From: Streptosporangium saharense
GTDB taxonomy: Bacteria > Actinomycetota > Actinomycetes > Streptosporangiales > Streptosporangiaceae
Direction: 5' to 3'
DNA length: 64,000 bases
Assembly (NCBI RefSeq): GCF_014203715.1
Contig: NZ_JACHJP010000002.1
Coordinates: forward strand, 1-64,000
The position numbers and the translations under genes are program-made. The notes beneath the pieces were generated by a model. The model made no database searches. It was not told the origin of the DNA and saw only the letters and a list, made by a program, of their open reading frames with translations. Each line of letters starts with the position of its first letter. Within the stretch, counting starts at the first letter, position 1. Of this stretch, positions 1 to 9,042 are shown piece after piece.

Positions 1-1
1 G

Positions 2-106
2 GACTACAACCTGCTCGCCGAAGCTGCCGACGCCACCACCCTCGACGACCACTTCGAGATGGGACTCACCGCCATCCTGCGCGGCTTCCAGCACTCCGCC
101 GACTGA
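2..106 (+). CDS. TetR-family regulator, C-terminal end (partial)
   Basis: The window opens inside a gene; the last 34 residues and the TGA are visible. The tail (DDHFEMGLTAILRGFQ near the end) has the pattern seen at the C-terminus of many TetR/AcrR repressors, where a phenylalanine-rich helix F-x-x-G-L-x-x-I-L closes the ligand-binding domain. The DNA-binding domain is outside the window, so the family call rests on this tail alone. No neighbour within 390 bp shares its strand closely enough to suggest an operon. Confidence 0.55.
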   Translation, partial: DYNLLAEAADATTLDDHFEMGLTAILRGFQHSAD

Positions 107-498
107 GAAGGCCGCCTTCACACACGGACGTTCAAAGCCCTCCAGCCCTTATCCCTGGACTGCTCCACCGCCACGCGGGCTGATCACCAAGCTCATGATC
201 ACCGGCTTAGGAACAGGAACTTAGGAGTCCTGGGCCTCCATCGTTGGCACACCCAATCGGGGAGGTCGCGACCGCAACGCGGTGCCAGCGGTGCAGCGGC
301 CGGTGCGGATCTTCGTACCAGGCGGCGTCATCCCGGGCTTCCTCGAAGGACATGCATCTCTTACAGGCGCCCGGAATCTGACAGGAGGCTTGACGGAGTA
401 CCCGACAGCCAGCCATCTTCCCTTTAGGAAGCTTTCTTAACAGTGCACCACCTTCAAGGGACCATCCACGCACCAGCCAACATGCTGGAGGTCAGCAC
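107..498. other. Gene-free stretch
   Basis: No reading frame here has convincing actinomycete codon bias. A minus-strand frame of about 88 codons (207-473) is open but has no ribosome site and no recognisable motif. The only functional signal is a GGAGG Shine-Dalgarno at 487-491, serving the next gene. Confidence 0.5.
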
Positions 499-822
499 AT
501 GCACATCAGAAAGCACGCCGCGGCCCTGGCCGCCACCCTCCTCACCGCCACTGCGCTCCTCGCCACAGCCACCCCCGCGCACGCCGACCCCACCGACTGC
601 AGAATGTTCAAAGAGAATGTGACCGCCACAGGCGGCACCGTCTACTACATCTGCACTGGCGGTACCGGCGGGTACGCCTTCGAGTACCGCGTCAAGTCAT
701 CCCCCAACCCCGATCACGGCGGATGGCGCTACGAACGCACCGAGTGCGTGCCCGTTGGCCAGTTCCTCGTCTTCCAGTACGTCTTGAATCAGCGAGAGGT
801 GACGAACATCGTCAACTGCTGA
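499..822 (+). CDS. Small exported protein, four cysteines
   Basis: A 107-residue protein with a classic Sec signal: basic start (MHIRKH), an Ala/Leu core to about residue 25 and an AHA-type cleavage site near residue 29. The mature part of about 78 residues has four cysteines (C34, C52, C83, C107), enough for two disulphides, and is rich in Gly, Tyr and Thr. A GGAGG site 7 bases upstream fixes the ATG. I do not recognise the family. It is probably a secreted small protein acting outside the cell. The gene stands alone. Confidence 0.75.
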   Translation: MHIRKHAAALAATLLTATALLATATPAHADPTDCRMFKENVTATGGTVYYICTGGTGGYAFEYRVKSSPNPDHGGWRYERTECVPVGQFLVFQYVLNQREVTNIVNC

Positions 823-968
823 CGCCAGTGCCGTGATCCTGTCTGGTAAGGCCTCGGCTTTGCTGGGGCCCTACTCAGAGAACTACGGATGTGGCGCACT
901 CCTCTGGACGACCGATCTTCGATGATCGACGTCCACTCTCCGTCCTCAGCTTCTCGCCAGGAGTCACC

Positions 969-1382
969 ATGCGGAGAACCTTCCCCCTCGCCTCGATCGC
1001 CCTGGTCGCCGGATGCTCCGGCATACCGATCGCCGTGCCAAGACCGGCCCCGGCGCCACTCACCGTCGGCGGCACTATGAGCGTCCCCGGCAGCTCCCTG
1101 ATCGGCGACCCCAAGTCGTGCGTCACGACCGGAGGGTACTCCGACATCCGGGAAGGCACCCAGGTCGTCATCACCGACGAGGCCAGCAAAACAATCGCCC
1201 TCGGTAGCCTGGAGGCGGGCAAGCCCGACAGCCAGAGCTTGGCCCTCTGCGTCTTCCCGTTCTCGGTGCAGAACGTCCCGGGCGGCCGGCCGTTCTACGG
1301 CATCGAGATCAGCCATCGCGGGCGTCTGCAGTACACCGCCGCGCAGATCACGATGTCCCTGCAGCTGACCCTGGGGGACTGA
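969..1382 (+). CDS. Putative lipoprotein
   Basis: A 137-residue protein. The start at 969 is preferred over an upstream in-frame ATG at 891 because it places CAGGAG just upstream and begins directly with a lipoprotein signal: MRRTF, hydrophobic core, then the lipobox LVAGC with C16 as the lipidated residue. A Pro/Ala linker (residues 22-31) leads into a beta-rich domain with two further cysteines (C51, C94) and the segments GGYSDIREGTQVVI and FYGIEISHRG. Small lipoproteins with this pattern are common in actinomycetes and have no known function. It is likely anchored on the outer face of the membrane. Confidence 0.75.
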   Translation: MRRTFPLASIALVAGCSGIPIAVPRPAPAPLTVGGTMSVPGSSLIGDPKSCVTTGGYSDIREGTQVVITDEASKTIALGSLEAGKPDSQSLALCVFPFSVQNVPGGRPFYGIEISHRGRLQYTAAQITMSLQLTLGD

Positions 1383-1558
1383 CCCCGAACACGCGACCGC
1401 GACCTCATCGGCACTTCCATGCCACAAGGCGACATCGAGGGTGACGTCTACCGTGAAGGCGGCTGGCTTGTTTGTCTCTTTGAAGTGATACGGCGCTCGG
1501 ATGACGCGGGTCGGCCTCGGCCTGGAGCGGGCTCAAAAGCCTTCCGTCATGATTGAGT

Positions 1559-2347
1559 ATGGCGATGCTGCACGAACTGCGCGCTTACTATGAGCAGGAC
1601 AGAGAGCACGGCCGCCTTCGAGAAGGGCGTGGCCGGTTGGAGTTCTGGCGGACACAAGATGTCCTGCGCCGGATGCTTCCGCCGACGCCGGCTCGGGTGC
1701 TGGATGTGGGCGGCGGCACGGGCGTGCATGCCAAGTGGCTGGCCGCCGATGGGTACGACGTCGAGTTGCTCGACCCCATCCCACTTCACGTGGAGCGGGC
1801 GCGCGAGCTAACCGGGATAGCCGCACGGTTGGGCGACGCACGGCAACTGCCCGTGCCGGATGAGAGCGTGGACGTTGTTCTACTCCTGGGCCCGCTCTAC
1901 CACCTGACCGAGCGGGCCGACCGAGTTGGCGCTCTGGCAGAAGCCCGGCGTGCCGTACGGCCCGGCGGTCTGGTGGTGGCAGCGACCATCAGCCGCTACT
2001 CGGCCGTCCATGATGGAGTACGCCAGGGCTTTTACCTTGACGACGGGTTCCGCACAGCAGCCGACAGCGCCGCCGCGGGCGGGATCATGCGGTCGCCAAG
2101 GTCAGGGTTCACCGCATACTTCCACGAGCCCGAGGAGATTCCGCTGGAGTTCGCCGACGCGGGATTTCCCGAAGTCAAACACTACGGACTCCAGGGTGCC
2201 TTCTGGCTGTACGGGGATGTCGACGACTGGCTTGACGATCCAGAGCGTCGCACCCTCATGCTGGATGCGCTGCGGTCGATGGAATCAGTGCCGTCGCTCC
2301 TTGGGGTCAGCGGGCACATGCTTACCCTCGCCCACCGCGATCGATGA
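1559..2347 (+). CDS. Class I SAM-dependent methyltransferase
   Basis: 262 residues. Motif I (VLDVGGGTGVHA, about 47-58) binds S-adenosylmethionine. A following acidic residue (ELLDP) and the segment DVVLLLGPLYHL match motifs II and III of the Methyltransf_11/25 type, and a late RRAVRPGGLVV strand completes the Rossmann core. The C-terminal 90 residues form a substrate cap. No clear ribosome site is present; ATG 1559 or 1565 are equally possible. Substrate unknown. The gene stands alone with a PhzF-like gene converging on it. Confidence 0.85.
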   Translation: MAMLHELRAYYEQDREHGRLREGRGRLEFWRTQDVLRRMLPPTPARVLDVGGGTGVHAKWLAADGYDVELLDPIPLHVERARELTGIAARLGDARQLPVPDESVDVVLLLGPLYHLTERADRVGALAEARRAVRPGGLVVAATISRYSAVHDGVRQGFYLDDGFRTAADSAAAGGIMRSPRSGFTAYFHEPEEIPLEFADAGFPEVKHYGLQGAFWLYGDVDDWLDDPERRTLMLDALRSMESVPSLLGVSGHMLTLAHRDR

Positions 2348-2485
2348 CTATGCTGAATGCCCCTTGGGCGGCTACGGGTGAGGGCTAGGTCGAGGATGGA
2401 GGAGCGTTCGGTGTGTTCGCCGGAGGCGATGCCTTCTGGAACAGGTCGTTGAGACGATCAGCCCTTCCAGCAGGTTACGGCCGAG

Positions 2486-3367
2486 CTAGTCGTCGCCTCG
2501 GTGTCCGTCGCGGATCACCGCCAACCCGCCGACCCGGGTCGTGATGCCCGCCGGTCCGCGTCGGGCCGAAGCGAGCACGCTGGCCGGTCGGCCGAGGGCG
2601 TCGCCCTGCTCCACCTCGATCGCGATCGTCTGCGCGCCTGTCGTGTCGAGCAGGTGGGCGGCCAGGCAGCCGGTGCTGTTGGCGTTGGCGACGTCCTCGT
2701 CGACACCGATCGCTGGCGCGAACATCCGCGCCGCACCCGGTCGGTCGCCCACCGGCGGTACGTACACGAAACAGCCGAGGAGCCCGTACCGCAGGCACGC
2801 CGCTGTCAGCCTGCCGAGGTGTGGGCGGACTCGGAGCAGCGCCGACCGGTCGCGGACCGGTACCAGCATGCGTGGTGCGCCGGGCGCGGCGATCCGTGGC
2901 GCGTCGGTCGGATGCGGGTCGTCCGCGGTGAGCCCGAGCGCGGCGACGATCGCGGCGCGCTCGTCCGGCGCCGGGTGACGCAGCGCGACGAGGCCCTGGT
3001 CGAACCACACCTCGATGCCGGTGGGGCGGCGGATCGCGACGGTGTCGAACGTGCGTCCGCCGGTGTGCTGGCGGTCGTTCAGCTTGCCCAGCGCGGCGCG
3101 GGTCAACCGGACGGCCTGCGCGGCGACGGTGCCGTGGCCGCAGCCGGACAGTTCGGCGGTGGCGGTGAAGAACCGGACCGGCCAGCCACCGTCCGGCGTC
3201 CGCCCCGGGCCGAGGAACGCCGCGTGCGAGGTGCCGGCCGCGGCGGCGACCGCACACCGGTCCGCGTCCGTCGCCGCCGGGTCGTCGTCGGTGACGGCCG
3301 TGGGGCTGCCGCCCCTGCCGTCGCGCCGTACGCACGCATCGACCACCGTGACATCCGGCCAGGACAT
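2486..3367 (-). CDS. PhzF-family epimerase/isomerase
   Basis: 293 residues from the ATG at 3367, which has AAAGGTGGG upstream. The PhzF fold is shown by the first-half motif RFFTATAELSGCGHGT (about 65-80), where the glutamate (E72) is the expected catalytic acid and GCGHGT matches the family C-G-H-A-T. The second-half motif MFAPAIGVDEDVANANSTGC occupies the place of the usual D-P-A-T-G-S loop; here it reads N-A-N-S-T-G, a variant. Members isomerise or epimerise small metabolites; substrate unknown. An EthD-like gene lies upstream on the same strand, 90 bp away. Confidence 0.8.
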   Translation of the reverse strand: MSWPDVTVVDACVRRDGRGGSPTAVTDDDPAATDADRCAVAAAAGTSHAAFLGPGRTPDGGWPVRFFTATAELSGCGHGTVAAQAVRLTRAALGKLNDRQHTGGRTFDTVAIRRPTGIEVWFDQGLVALRHPAPDERAAIVAALGLTADDPHPTDAPRIAAPGAPRMLVPVRDRSALLRVRPHLGRLTAACLRYGLLGCFVYVPPVGDRPGAARMFAPAIGVDEDVANANSTGCLAAHLLDTTGAQTIAIEVEQGDALGRPASVLASARRGPAGITTRVGGLAVIRDGHRGDD

Positions 3368-3457
3368 CGGCCCACCTTTCACGCTCAACGAACCGGCAAC
3401 CTTCCGCCGATGGTCGGACCTGACCACAACGGCCGACCGAACGCGTCCCGGCCTGCC

Positions 3458-3766
3458 TCAGCCGGTGCCGTCCTGCACCGGATAGTGGATGATGACCGCA
3501 CCGCCGGTGGCGTAGTTGGCGACATCGGCGGCCAGCCGCTGGCCCTGCGGCGACCCCTGCGCCGCGGTCATGGCGGCGGCGTCAGCGAAGTCGCCTTCGA
3601 AGACCGCGAAATACGGCGTTTCTCCCGTGGCCGCCACGTCGAAGCTGTAGCGCCACGCAAGCAGGCCGGGCCAGTTCATGACCAGCGGAAGGTGGTTGGT
3701 CACGTAGTAGTCGCGGAAGTGGTCAGGGTCGACGGGCTTGGAATACAGGACCACCAACTTATGCAT
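3458..3766 (-). CDS. EthD-family small protein
   Basis: 102 residues, starting at the ATG with AAGGAGG eight bases upstream. The opening HKLVVLYSKP, the central HFRDYYVTNHLPLV with its conserved His and Pro, and the closing FEGDF...AMTAAQGSPQGQ are the hallmarks of EthD dimeric alpha-beta-barrel proteins, which act as small isomerases or monooxygenase partners. It is divergent from the LysR gene at 4099, so that regulator is the likely controller, perhaps also of the PhzF gene downstream. Confidence 0.85.
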   Translation of the reverse strand: MHKLVVLYSKPVDPDHFRDYYVTNHLPLVMNWPGLLAWRYSFDVAATGETPYFAVFEGDFADAAAMTAAQGSPQGQRLAADVANYATGGAVIIHYPVQDGTG

Positions 3767-4098
3767 GACGACCTCCTTCCAGAGAAACACTCCCGGTGAC
3801 CTGGGAGCTCCTGCGAACTGGGTGAGGACGGAGGTGGTTTTGAAGAGCGCGTGAGAGTCGGTGGCCGGCCACGACGGGAGGGCCCGGGTGGGTCGGGTCG
3901 CGCCGGAATCCATGGTCGAGCACACCGGGTTCGGTGGCCGCGGCCTTCGCGGGAGCCGTGAGGGCGGACTCGAAATCGGGGGTATGCGCGGTCGGTTGAA
4001 TCGCCATATGCGCAGGTTAGGGCTTGATGTGCGGGCGAGGGAAAGACCGGTACGGGCTAGACTCAGAACGGATCGTTATCAATCGATGGGGAGGGCGC

Positions 4099-5001
4099 GT
4101 GGCGCCGGACACGGTGAGCCTGCGGTACTTCCTGGTGCTGGCGCAGGAGTTGAACTTCACCCGCGCGGCCGCACGAATCGGTATCGCCCAGCCCGCACTC
4201 AGCGCCCGGATGCGCCGACTGGAGGCGGAACTCGGTACGGCCCTGCTGGTCCGCAACACGCGTAGCGTCGCCCTGACCACGGCCGGTGCGGCTCTGGCGG
4301 AGTCAGCGCCGCCCGCGCTGGCGGCGCTGGACCGGGCATGGGACACCGCCCGGAGCGCGGCGGCCGGTGAACTGGGCACGCTCCGTATCGGATACAGCCT
4401 CAGCACCGGGGCCGAGACGGCACCGGCCCTGGTGGACAGGCTGATCCGCGGCAACAGCGGACTCGAGGTCGGCGCGGTCCCGATGGCGACACCGGAGATC
4501 TCCCCAGCGGTCGCCGACGGCCGCATCGATGCCGGGATCACCCGCGGTGAACAGCCGGGCCGTGGCGTGCGCCGGTTCCTGCTGCGGCGTGAGCGCACCG
4601 GGGTCCAGCTGGCGCGGCACCATCCGCTGGCCGAACACCCGGAGATCGAGATCGCCGACGCGGCCGCGTATCCGCTGCGACTCCCGGACCGTGCGGCCAA
4701 TCCCGTGATCCACGATCAGCTGGCCGCACTGTTCCGGGACACCCGACCACACCCCCGATTCCACACGCCCGCGGTCTCTTTCGACATGTCTCAGCGCGAC
4801 CTGCGCGACGGGGTCACCCTCGCCCCGGCCGGAGAGGCCGCGGTCACGGCATCACCGGCCGGTCTCACCTGGCGACCACTGAGGGGCGCGCCCAGCCTGA
4901 CGATCCACCTGGTCCTCCCACGCGAGCAGTCGCCACTGCACCGCCGCATCCGCGCCGTCGCCAAAACCCTGGCGCACGAGCTGCACTGGCTGCCGGACTG
5001 A
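4099..5001 (+). CDS. LysR-family transcriptional regulator
   Basis: 300 residues from a GTG at 4099 preceded by GGGGAGGG; an upstream in-frame ATG at 4024 would add a 25-residue tail unlike the family. The N-terminal winged helix-turn-helix (SLRYFLVLAQELNFTRAAAR, then QPALSARMRRLEAELG) is typical, followed by a periplasmic-binding-like effector domain. It faces the EthD gene across 332 bp and probably controls it. The spacer contains an A/T-rich GATCGTTATCAATCGAT segment near the start that could hold a T-N11-A site. Effector unknown. Confidence 0.9.
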   Translation: MAPDTVSLRYFLVLAQELNFTRAAARIGIAQPALSARMRRLEAELGTALLVRNTRSVALTTAGAALAESAPPALAALDRAWDTARSAAAGELGTLRIGYSLSTGAETAPALVDRLIRGNSGLEVGAVPMATPEISPAVADGRIDAGITRGEQPGRGVRRFLLRRERTGVQLARHHPLAEHPEIEIADAAAYPLRLPDRAANPVIHDQLAALFRDTRPHPRFHTPAVSFDMSQRDLRDGVTLAPAGEAAVTASPAGLTWRPLRGAPSLTIHLVLPREQSPLHRRIRAVAKTLAHELHWLPD

Positions 5002-5312
5002 CGCGCAAAAGGTCAGGCGGGACGGACTTCGCGGCGACGTCCTCCAGCCGGGGGAGACAGCCCATCCGGTTGAAGCACTTCAGCCGCGCCATCAGTGTCG
5101 AACTGCCCGGGCCGTGCCTCCGCCGTACGCCTCCCGATACGTCGGCACCTACGTGTCGAGCACGTCCGAGACCCCGGTGAGCCAGGACGCGCGGGGACGC
5201 CCCCGGCTTCTCAGCGTCCCGGTGGGCGTCACCGCCGTACCAGACGCGTGGTGTCCACGCCCTACTCGCCGCACCCTCTACCCGCACACCGGCCCGGCCC
5301 AGAACGACGTCG
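5002..5312. other. Gene-free stretch
   Basis: Open frames exist on both strands, as expected at this GC content, but none has a ribosome site, codon bias or a recognisable domain. I see no strong hairpin. It may hold decayed coding sequence. Confidence 0.4.
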
Positions 5313-5669
5313 TCACCGGCCCCGGCGGTGGGGCGTCCGAGCGGGCCGTACGACGACGGCCCGTGGTGCGGGGAAAGACTTGACCGGCTCCGGGGCGGGG
5401 CGCGGCCGGTCGGCTTCGCCCGGAATCCGCAGCGTCGCCTGCGCCTGCGCTGAGATGGCCGGGGGTGCGTCGACGTCGTCGTCCGTCTGATTCGGCTCGC
5501 GCAACAGTGCGGAAAGCTGCCTGGCCAGGTCTCTTCGGTCAACCGTGGACGGGCGTGCCAGGGCGGCTTCGGTGACCAGGCGCTGCTCGTCGGCCCCCAT
5601 GATGATCACGTGGGCGTTCTCCGTCGGTCGTTCTTCTGTGAGCCGGGTGGCATCGTGGTGGTTCGTCAT
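5313..5669 (-). CDS. Small protein of unknown function
   Basis: 118 residues from the ATG at 5669 with GAGAGG upstream. It is the last gene of a minus-strand run, 45 bp after the short-chain dehydrogenase gene. The central part (EQRLVTEAALARPSTVDRRDLARQLSALLRE) looks helical. The remainder is acidic and proline-rich, ending in a basic tail (ARTPHRRGR). No signal peptide or membrane segment, no family recognised. Codon use and the ribosome site make it credible, but a spurious frame cannot be excluded. Confidence 0.5.
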   Translation of the reverse strand: MTNHHDATRLTEERPTENAHVIIMGADEQRLVTEAALARPSTVDRRDLARQLSALLREPNQTDDDVDAPPAISAQAQATLRIPGEADRPRPAPEPVKSFPAPRAVVVRPARTPHRRGR

Positions 5670-5714
5670 CAATGACCTCTCGATTCGTGTCGTTGTCGTG
5701 TCGTGACGCGGCTG

Positions 5715-6527
5715 TCAGCCGGGAGCCAGGCGGCTGAGGTGTTCCCAGGCGCGGTACTCCTCGGCCCTGGCCTGGTTCATCTGGTGGACCAGGTCGAAGG
5801 ACTGGCCGCCGACGATCAGCCGCAGGGGCGGGTCGGGCAGGTCCACAAGTCGCATGACGACCGGCGCGGCAGTGCTCGGGTCGGGCCCCGCCTCGTCACC
5901 CCACATCTCGGCCAGCTTCGCCCGCAGCGGGTCATACGCCGGATCGGGCGTGGTGGCCGTCATACCGGTCGTGAACAGTCCGGTGTTGTAGCCGCCCGGC
6001 TGGACGATGGTGACCTTGATTCCGAAGGGCTCGACCTCCATGGCCAGCGCCTGGCCGAGGGAGTCGATGGCCGACTTTCCCGCCGCGTACAGACCGGCCG
6101 AGGCAATCCCGCCGCCCGTGCCCATCGTCGTCACCAGGAGGATGTGGCCCGAACCCTGGGCGCGCAGGTGGGGGAGCACGGCCTGGGTGATCCAGATCTG
6201 CCCCAGGACATTGACGTCGAAGTGGGCTCTGATCTGGGTCTCCGTGGCCTCTTCGAGCATGCCGTACAACATCGCGCCGGCGTTGTTGACCACGATGTCG
6301 AGCCTGCCGAACGCGGCCACCGCCCGTTCCACGCCCTCGTGCGCCGCGGCGCGGTCGGAGACGTCGAGCGGGACGCACGCCAGGGCGTCGGGGTGGCGGG
6401 CCTTCAGGTCCGCCAGCGGCGCCACGTCGCGGGCCGCGGCCACGACGCGATCTCCCCTGCTCAGCGCCGCCTCCGCGAACGCCCTGCCCAGCCCCCTGGA
6501 CGCGCCCGTGATGAACCAAACACGCAT
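5715..6527 (-). CDS. Short-chain dehydrogenase/reductase
   Basis: 270 residues with the classical SDR layout: cofactor motif TGASRGLG (7-14), NNAG (81-84), and Y147-x-x-x-K151. The residue at the usual catalytic serine position, 13 before the tyrosine, appears to be threonine (TTMGTGG, about 133-139), a notable variation. The loop from 180 to 270 is long, as in SDRs acting on bulky substrates. It is third in a four-gene minus-strand run (monooxygenase, serine hydrolase, this gene, small unknown), 17 bp after the hydrolase, so co-transcription is likely. Confidence 0.9.
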   Translation of the reverse strand: MRVWFITGASRGLGRAFAEAALSRGDRVVAAARDVAPLADLKARHPDALACVPLDVSDRAAAHEGVERAVAAFGRLDIVVNNAGAMLYGMLEEATETQIRAHFDVNVLGQIWITQAVLPHLRAQGSGHILLVTTMGTGGGIASAGLYAAGKSAIDSLGQALAMEVEPFGIKVTIVQPGGYNTGLFTTGMTATTPDPAYDPLRAKLAEMWGDEAGPDPSTAAPVVMRLVDLPDPPLRLIVGGQSFDLVHQMNQARAEEYRAWEHLSRLAPG

Positions 6528-6544
6528 GAAACTCGCTCCTTACA

Positions 6545-7774
6545 TCAGTTGTCGAAGGCCTGGTAGAGGGTGGTCCAGAAGTCGCTCACCAGGTGTGCCG
6601 GGCTGGGGACGGTGTAGCCGAGCTGGCACAGCAGGATGCCGGTGAGCTGGTTGGCCGGGTCGGCGTAGGCCGAGGTGCCGCTGCCGCCGTCCCAGCCGAA
6701 CTGGCCGATCGGGGTGTGGTCGCCGCGGTAGGTGCGCACCGCCATGCCCAGGCCCCAGCCGCCCTGCTGCCCCTGGCCGAAGGAGATGTGCACGTTGCCG
6801 GTGGCCATGGCGTGCCGTACGGCCTGCTGCTCGGGTGTGAGCCGGTTGGTGGTCATCAGCTCGACTGCGGCCCGCGACAGGATCCGGTCGCCCTGGTAGG
6901 TGCCGCCGTTGAGCAACATCTGGAAGTAGGCGTGGTAGTCGTCGGCGGTGGAGACCAGGCCGCCTCCGCCGCTCTGGAACGCCGGAGGTCGGCTCCACCG
7001 TCCGCCCTTGGGCTCGTCCCAGGCGAGGAACTCGCCGGTGGCCGGGTCGGGGGCGTACAGGGTGGGCAGCCGGTCGATCTGGTCGGCGGGGACGTGGAAG
7101 CCGGTGTCCTTCATACCGAGGGGCTCGAAGACGCGCTCGCGCAGGAACTCCTCGAACGACTGGCCGGTGACCCTGGCCACCAGCACCCCGACCAGGTCGT
7201 TGCTGAGCTGGTACTGCCAGCGCTCGCCGGGCCGGTACTGCAGCGGAAGCTCACCCAGGCGGCGCATCCACTCGTCAGGCCCGGGCATCGGCTCCGGCAG
7301 GTTGGGTGTGAGCCCCCGGGCGAAGATCTCGTTCATGATCGGCGTGCCCAGCGACGTCATGTCCATGCCGAGCCCGAACGTTGAGGTCAGCACGTCCCGC
7401 ACGGTGATCGGCCGACGTGCCGGCACGGTGTCGTCCAGCGGGGCGTCGGGGCGCGCCAGGACCCGCGGACCGGCCAGCTCCGGCAGCCACGCGTCCACCA
7501 CGTCGTCCAGCCGCAGTCGGCACTCGTCCAGCAACACCATCGCCGCGGCCATCGACAGCGGCTTGGAGGTGGAGGCCATCCGGAAGATCGTGTCCCGGCG
7601 CATCGGCGCGCCACCGTCATGTTGCATGGTCCCGAACGTCTCGACGTGCGTCTGGCCGCCCCGGCTGACCAGGGCGACCAGGCCGGGGATCTTCCCCGAC
7701 TCGACGTGCCTCGCCAGCACCTCGCGCAGCCTGCGCAGCCCCGCCGCGGAGAAACCGTTGTCGCTGTGTTCCAT
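6545..7774 (-). CDS. Serine hydrolase of the beta-lactamase (class C) fold
   Basis: 409 residues; two adjacent ATGs (7774, 7777) follow CAGGAG. The nucleophile motif S-T-S-K sits at 68-71 (RMASTSKPLS). The second motif region is WQYQLSND (about 187-193), a Tyr-containing variant of Y-x-N, and the third is WDGGSGTSAYAD near the C-terminus in place of K-T-G. No signal peptide, so it acts in the cytoplasm; such proteins are usually esterases or amide hydrolases rather than resistance beta-lactamases. It lies between the monooxygenase and dehydrogenase genes and probably processes the same compound. Confidence 0.85.
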   Translation of the reverse strand: MEHSDNGFSAAGLRRLREVLARHVESGKIPGLVALVSRGGQTHVETFGTMQHDGGAPMRRDTIFRMASTSKPLSMAAAMVLLDECRLRLDDVVDAWLPELAGPRVLARPDAPLDDTVPARRPITVRDVLTSTFGLGMDMTSLGTPIMNEIFARGLTPNLPEPMPGPDEWMRRLGELPLQYRPGERWQYQLSNDLVGVLVARVTGQSFEEFLRERVFEPLGMKDTGFHVPADQIDRLPTLYAPDPATGEFLAWDEPKGGRWSRPPAFQSGGGGLVSTADDYHAYFQMLLNGGTYQGDRILSRAAVELMTTNRLTPEQQAVRHAMATGNVHISFGQGQQGGWGLGMAVRTYRGDHTPIGQFGWDGGSGTSAYADPANQLTGILLCQLGYTVPSPAHLVSDFWTTLYQAFDN

Positions 7775-7833
7775 CATGAGACTCCTGACAATTCGTTGAT
7801 CTTGCGAAACTCGGAGGACCGTTCACGGCGTGG

Positions 7834-8925
7834 TTATGTCGCGGCGGGGCTGGAGACGTAGTTCCTCAGCCTGACGATGCGCGCGAGGGTCGCCTCCGCG
7901 GCGGTCGTGTCAGGCGCTTCCCGAATGGGGGCGCCGAGGAAGAACCGGTCGGCCCCCTCGCGTCCAAGCTGCTGGTGCTCGGCGACGAAGCCGCGCATCT
8001 CCCGCTCGTAGGCGGCGAACGCCAACGTGTGGTCGCCGTCGGCGACGGCCAGTTCACCGGCCAGGATGTAGGCGCCGATCAGCGCCTGGGAGGCGCCGTG
8101 GCCCGAGGCCGGAGCCGCGCAGTAACCGGCGTCCCCGAGGAGCACCACCCGGCCTGAGGACCAGCGGTCCATCTCCACCTGGGCGTTGACGTCGAAGAAG
8201 AAGTCCTCCGCCCTGCTCATCTCCTCCAGCAGGTGCGGGATCCGGCCGCCTTCACCGGCGAACCGCTCGGCCACGATGCGCTTGTGCTGCGCGACGTCGT
8301 CGCGGTCGTAGGTCAGCGATCCGGAGGCGAAGTGGAGCACCGCGCGCGCCTCGCCGTCGTCGCGGGCCCTGAGGAGGTCAGCCGCCTTGCCCGGCATGCT
8401 GTGAAACAGACCGGTGTCACGCTGGCTGGACAGGCCGAAGGCCGCCGTGTAGAGGCCCAGGTGCCGGACGAACCGTTCTCTCGGCCCGAAGACCTGCGAG
8501 CGGGTCCGGGAGTGCAGCCCGTCGGCACCGGCCACCAGGTCGAACCGGCGCGGCCGACCGCGTTCGAAGGTGACCCGCACGCCGTCGGTGTCCTGCTCCA
8601 GGGTGGCGATCGAGTCGCCGAGGACGTACTCCACCTCCCGGCGGGTGGCCTCGTACAGCAGGCCGATCAGGTCACCCCTGAGGATCTCCAGGGCGCACGG
8701 GCCGCCGTCACGCGCGTCACCCGGGTGCGTGTTCAGCGCGTGGGCCCGCTCCAGCAGGGCCATGCGGTCCAGCACGTCCAGCGCCTCACCGCGGAAACCC
8801 ACCCCACTACCGCCCGTGCGCATCCGCGAGGCCCGCTCCACCACGGTGGGGGTGAACCCGTGGTGGCGCAGCCAGTACGCCAGGGCGGGCCCGGCGACGC
8901 CGGCACCGGAAATGAGGACGTCCAT
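7834..8925 (-). CDS. FAD-dependent monooxygenase (TetX/group A type)
   Basis: 363 residues from the ATG at 8925, which has GGAG six bases upstream; an ATG 12 bases earlier overlaps that ribosome site and is less likely. The dinucleotide motif G-A-G-V-A-G (7-12), the middle motif DLVAGADGLHSRTR and the late RVVLLGDAGYCAAPASGHG motif define the PHBH-like flavin hydroxylases. The resemblance in length and motifs is to TetX-type enzymes. First gene of the operon divergent from the LysR gene at 9043. Substrate unknown; detoxification or catabolism of an aromatic compound is a fair inference. Confidence 0.9.
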   Translation of the reverse strand: MDVLISGAGVAGPALAYWLRHHGFTPTVVERASRMRTGGSGVGFRGEALDVLDRMALLERAHALNTHPGDARDGGPCALEILRGDLIGLLYEATRREVEYVLGDSIATLEQDTDGVRVTFERGRPRRFDLVAGADGLHSRTRSQVFGPRERFVRHLGLYTAAFGLSSQRDTGLFHSMPGKAADLLRARDDGEARAVLHFASGSLTYDRDDVAQHKRIVAERFAGEGGRIPHLLEEMSRAEDFFFDVNAQVEMDRWSSGRVVLLGDAGYCAAPASGHGASQALIGAYILAGELAVADGDHTLAFAAYEREMRGFVAEHQQLGREGADRFFLGAPIREAPDTTAAEATLARIVRLRNYVSSPAAT

Positions 8926-8955
8926 AACCTGCTCCATCGAACGAATAGATCGTGC

Positions 8956-8967
8956 GATTCGAGAATC
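8956..8967. promoter_or_regulatory. Short palindrome in the LysR/monooxygenase promoter
   Basis: GATTC, two bases, GAATC: a perfect 5-bp inverted repeat in the 117-bp divergent promoter between the monooxygenase (8925) and LysR (9043) genes. Its place suits a LysR-type activation or repression site, but it is short and could be chance. Confidence 0.35.
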
Positions 8968-9042
8968 AAGTACGGTTAACCCCGGAACAACGATGAATGG
9001 CGAAAGATCACATTCAGTGGGAGTAAACGGAGCAGGTCAGGC

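Noticed and set aside
207..473. Minus-strand 88-codon frame
   Set aside because: No ribosome site, no domain and poor codon bias.
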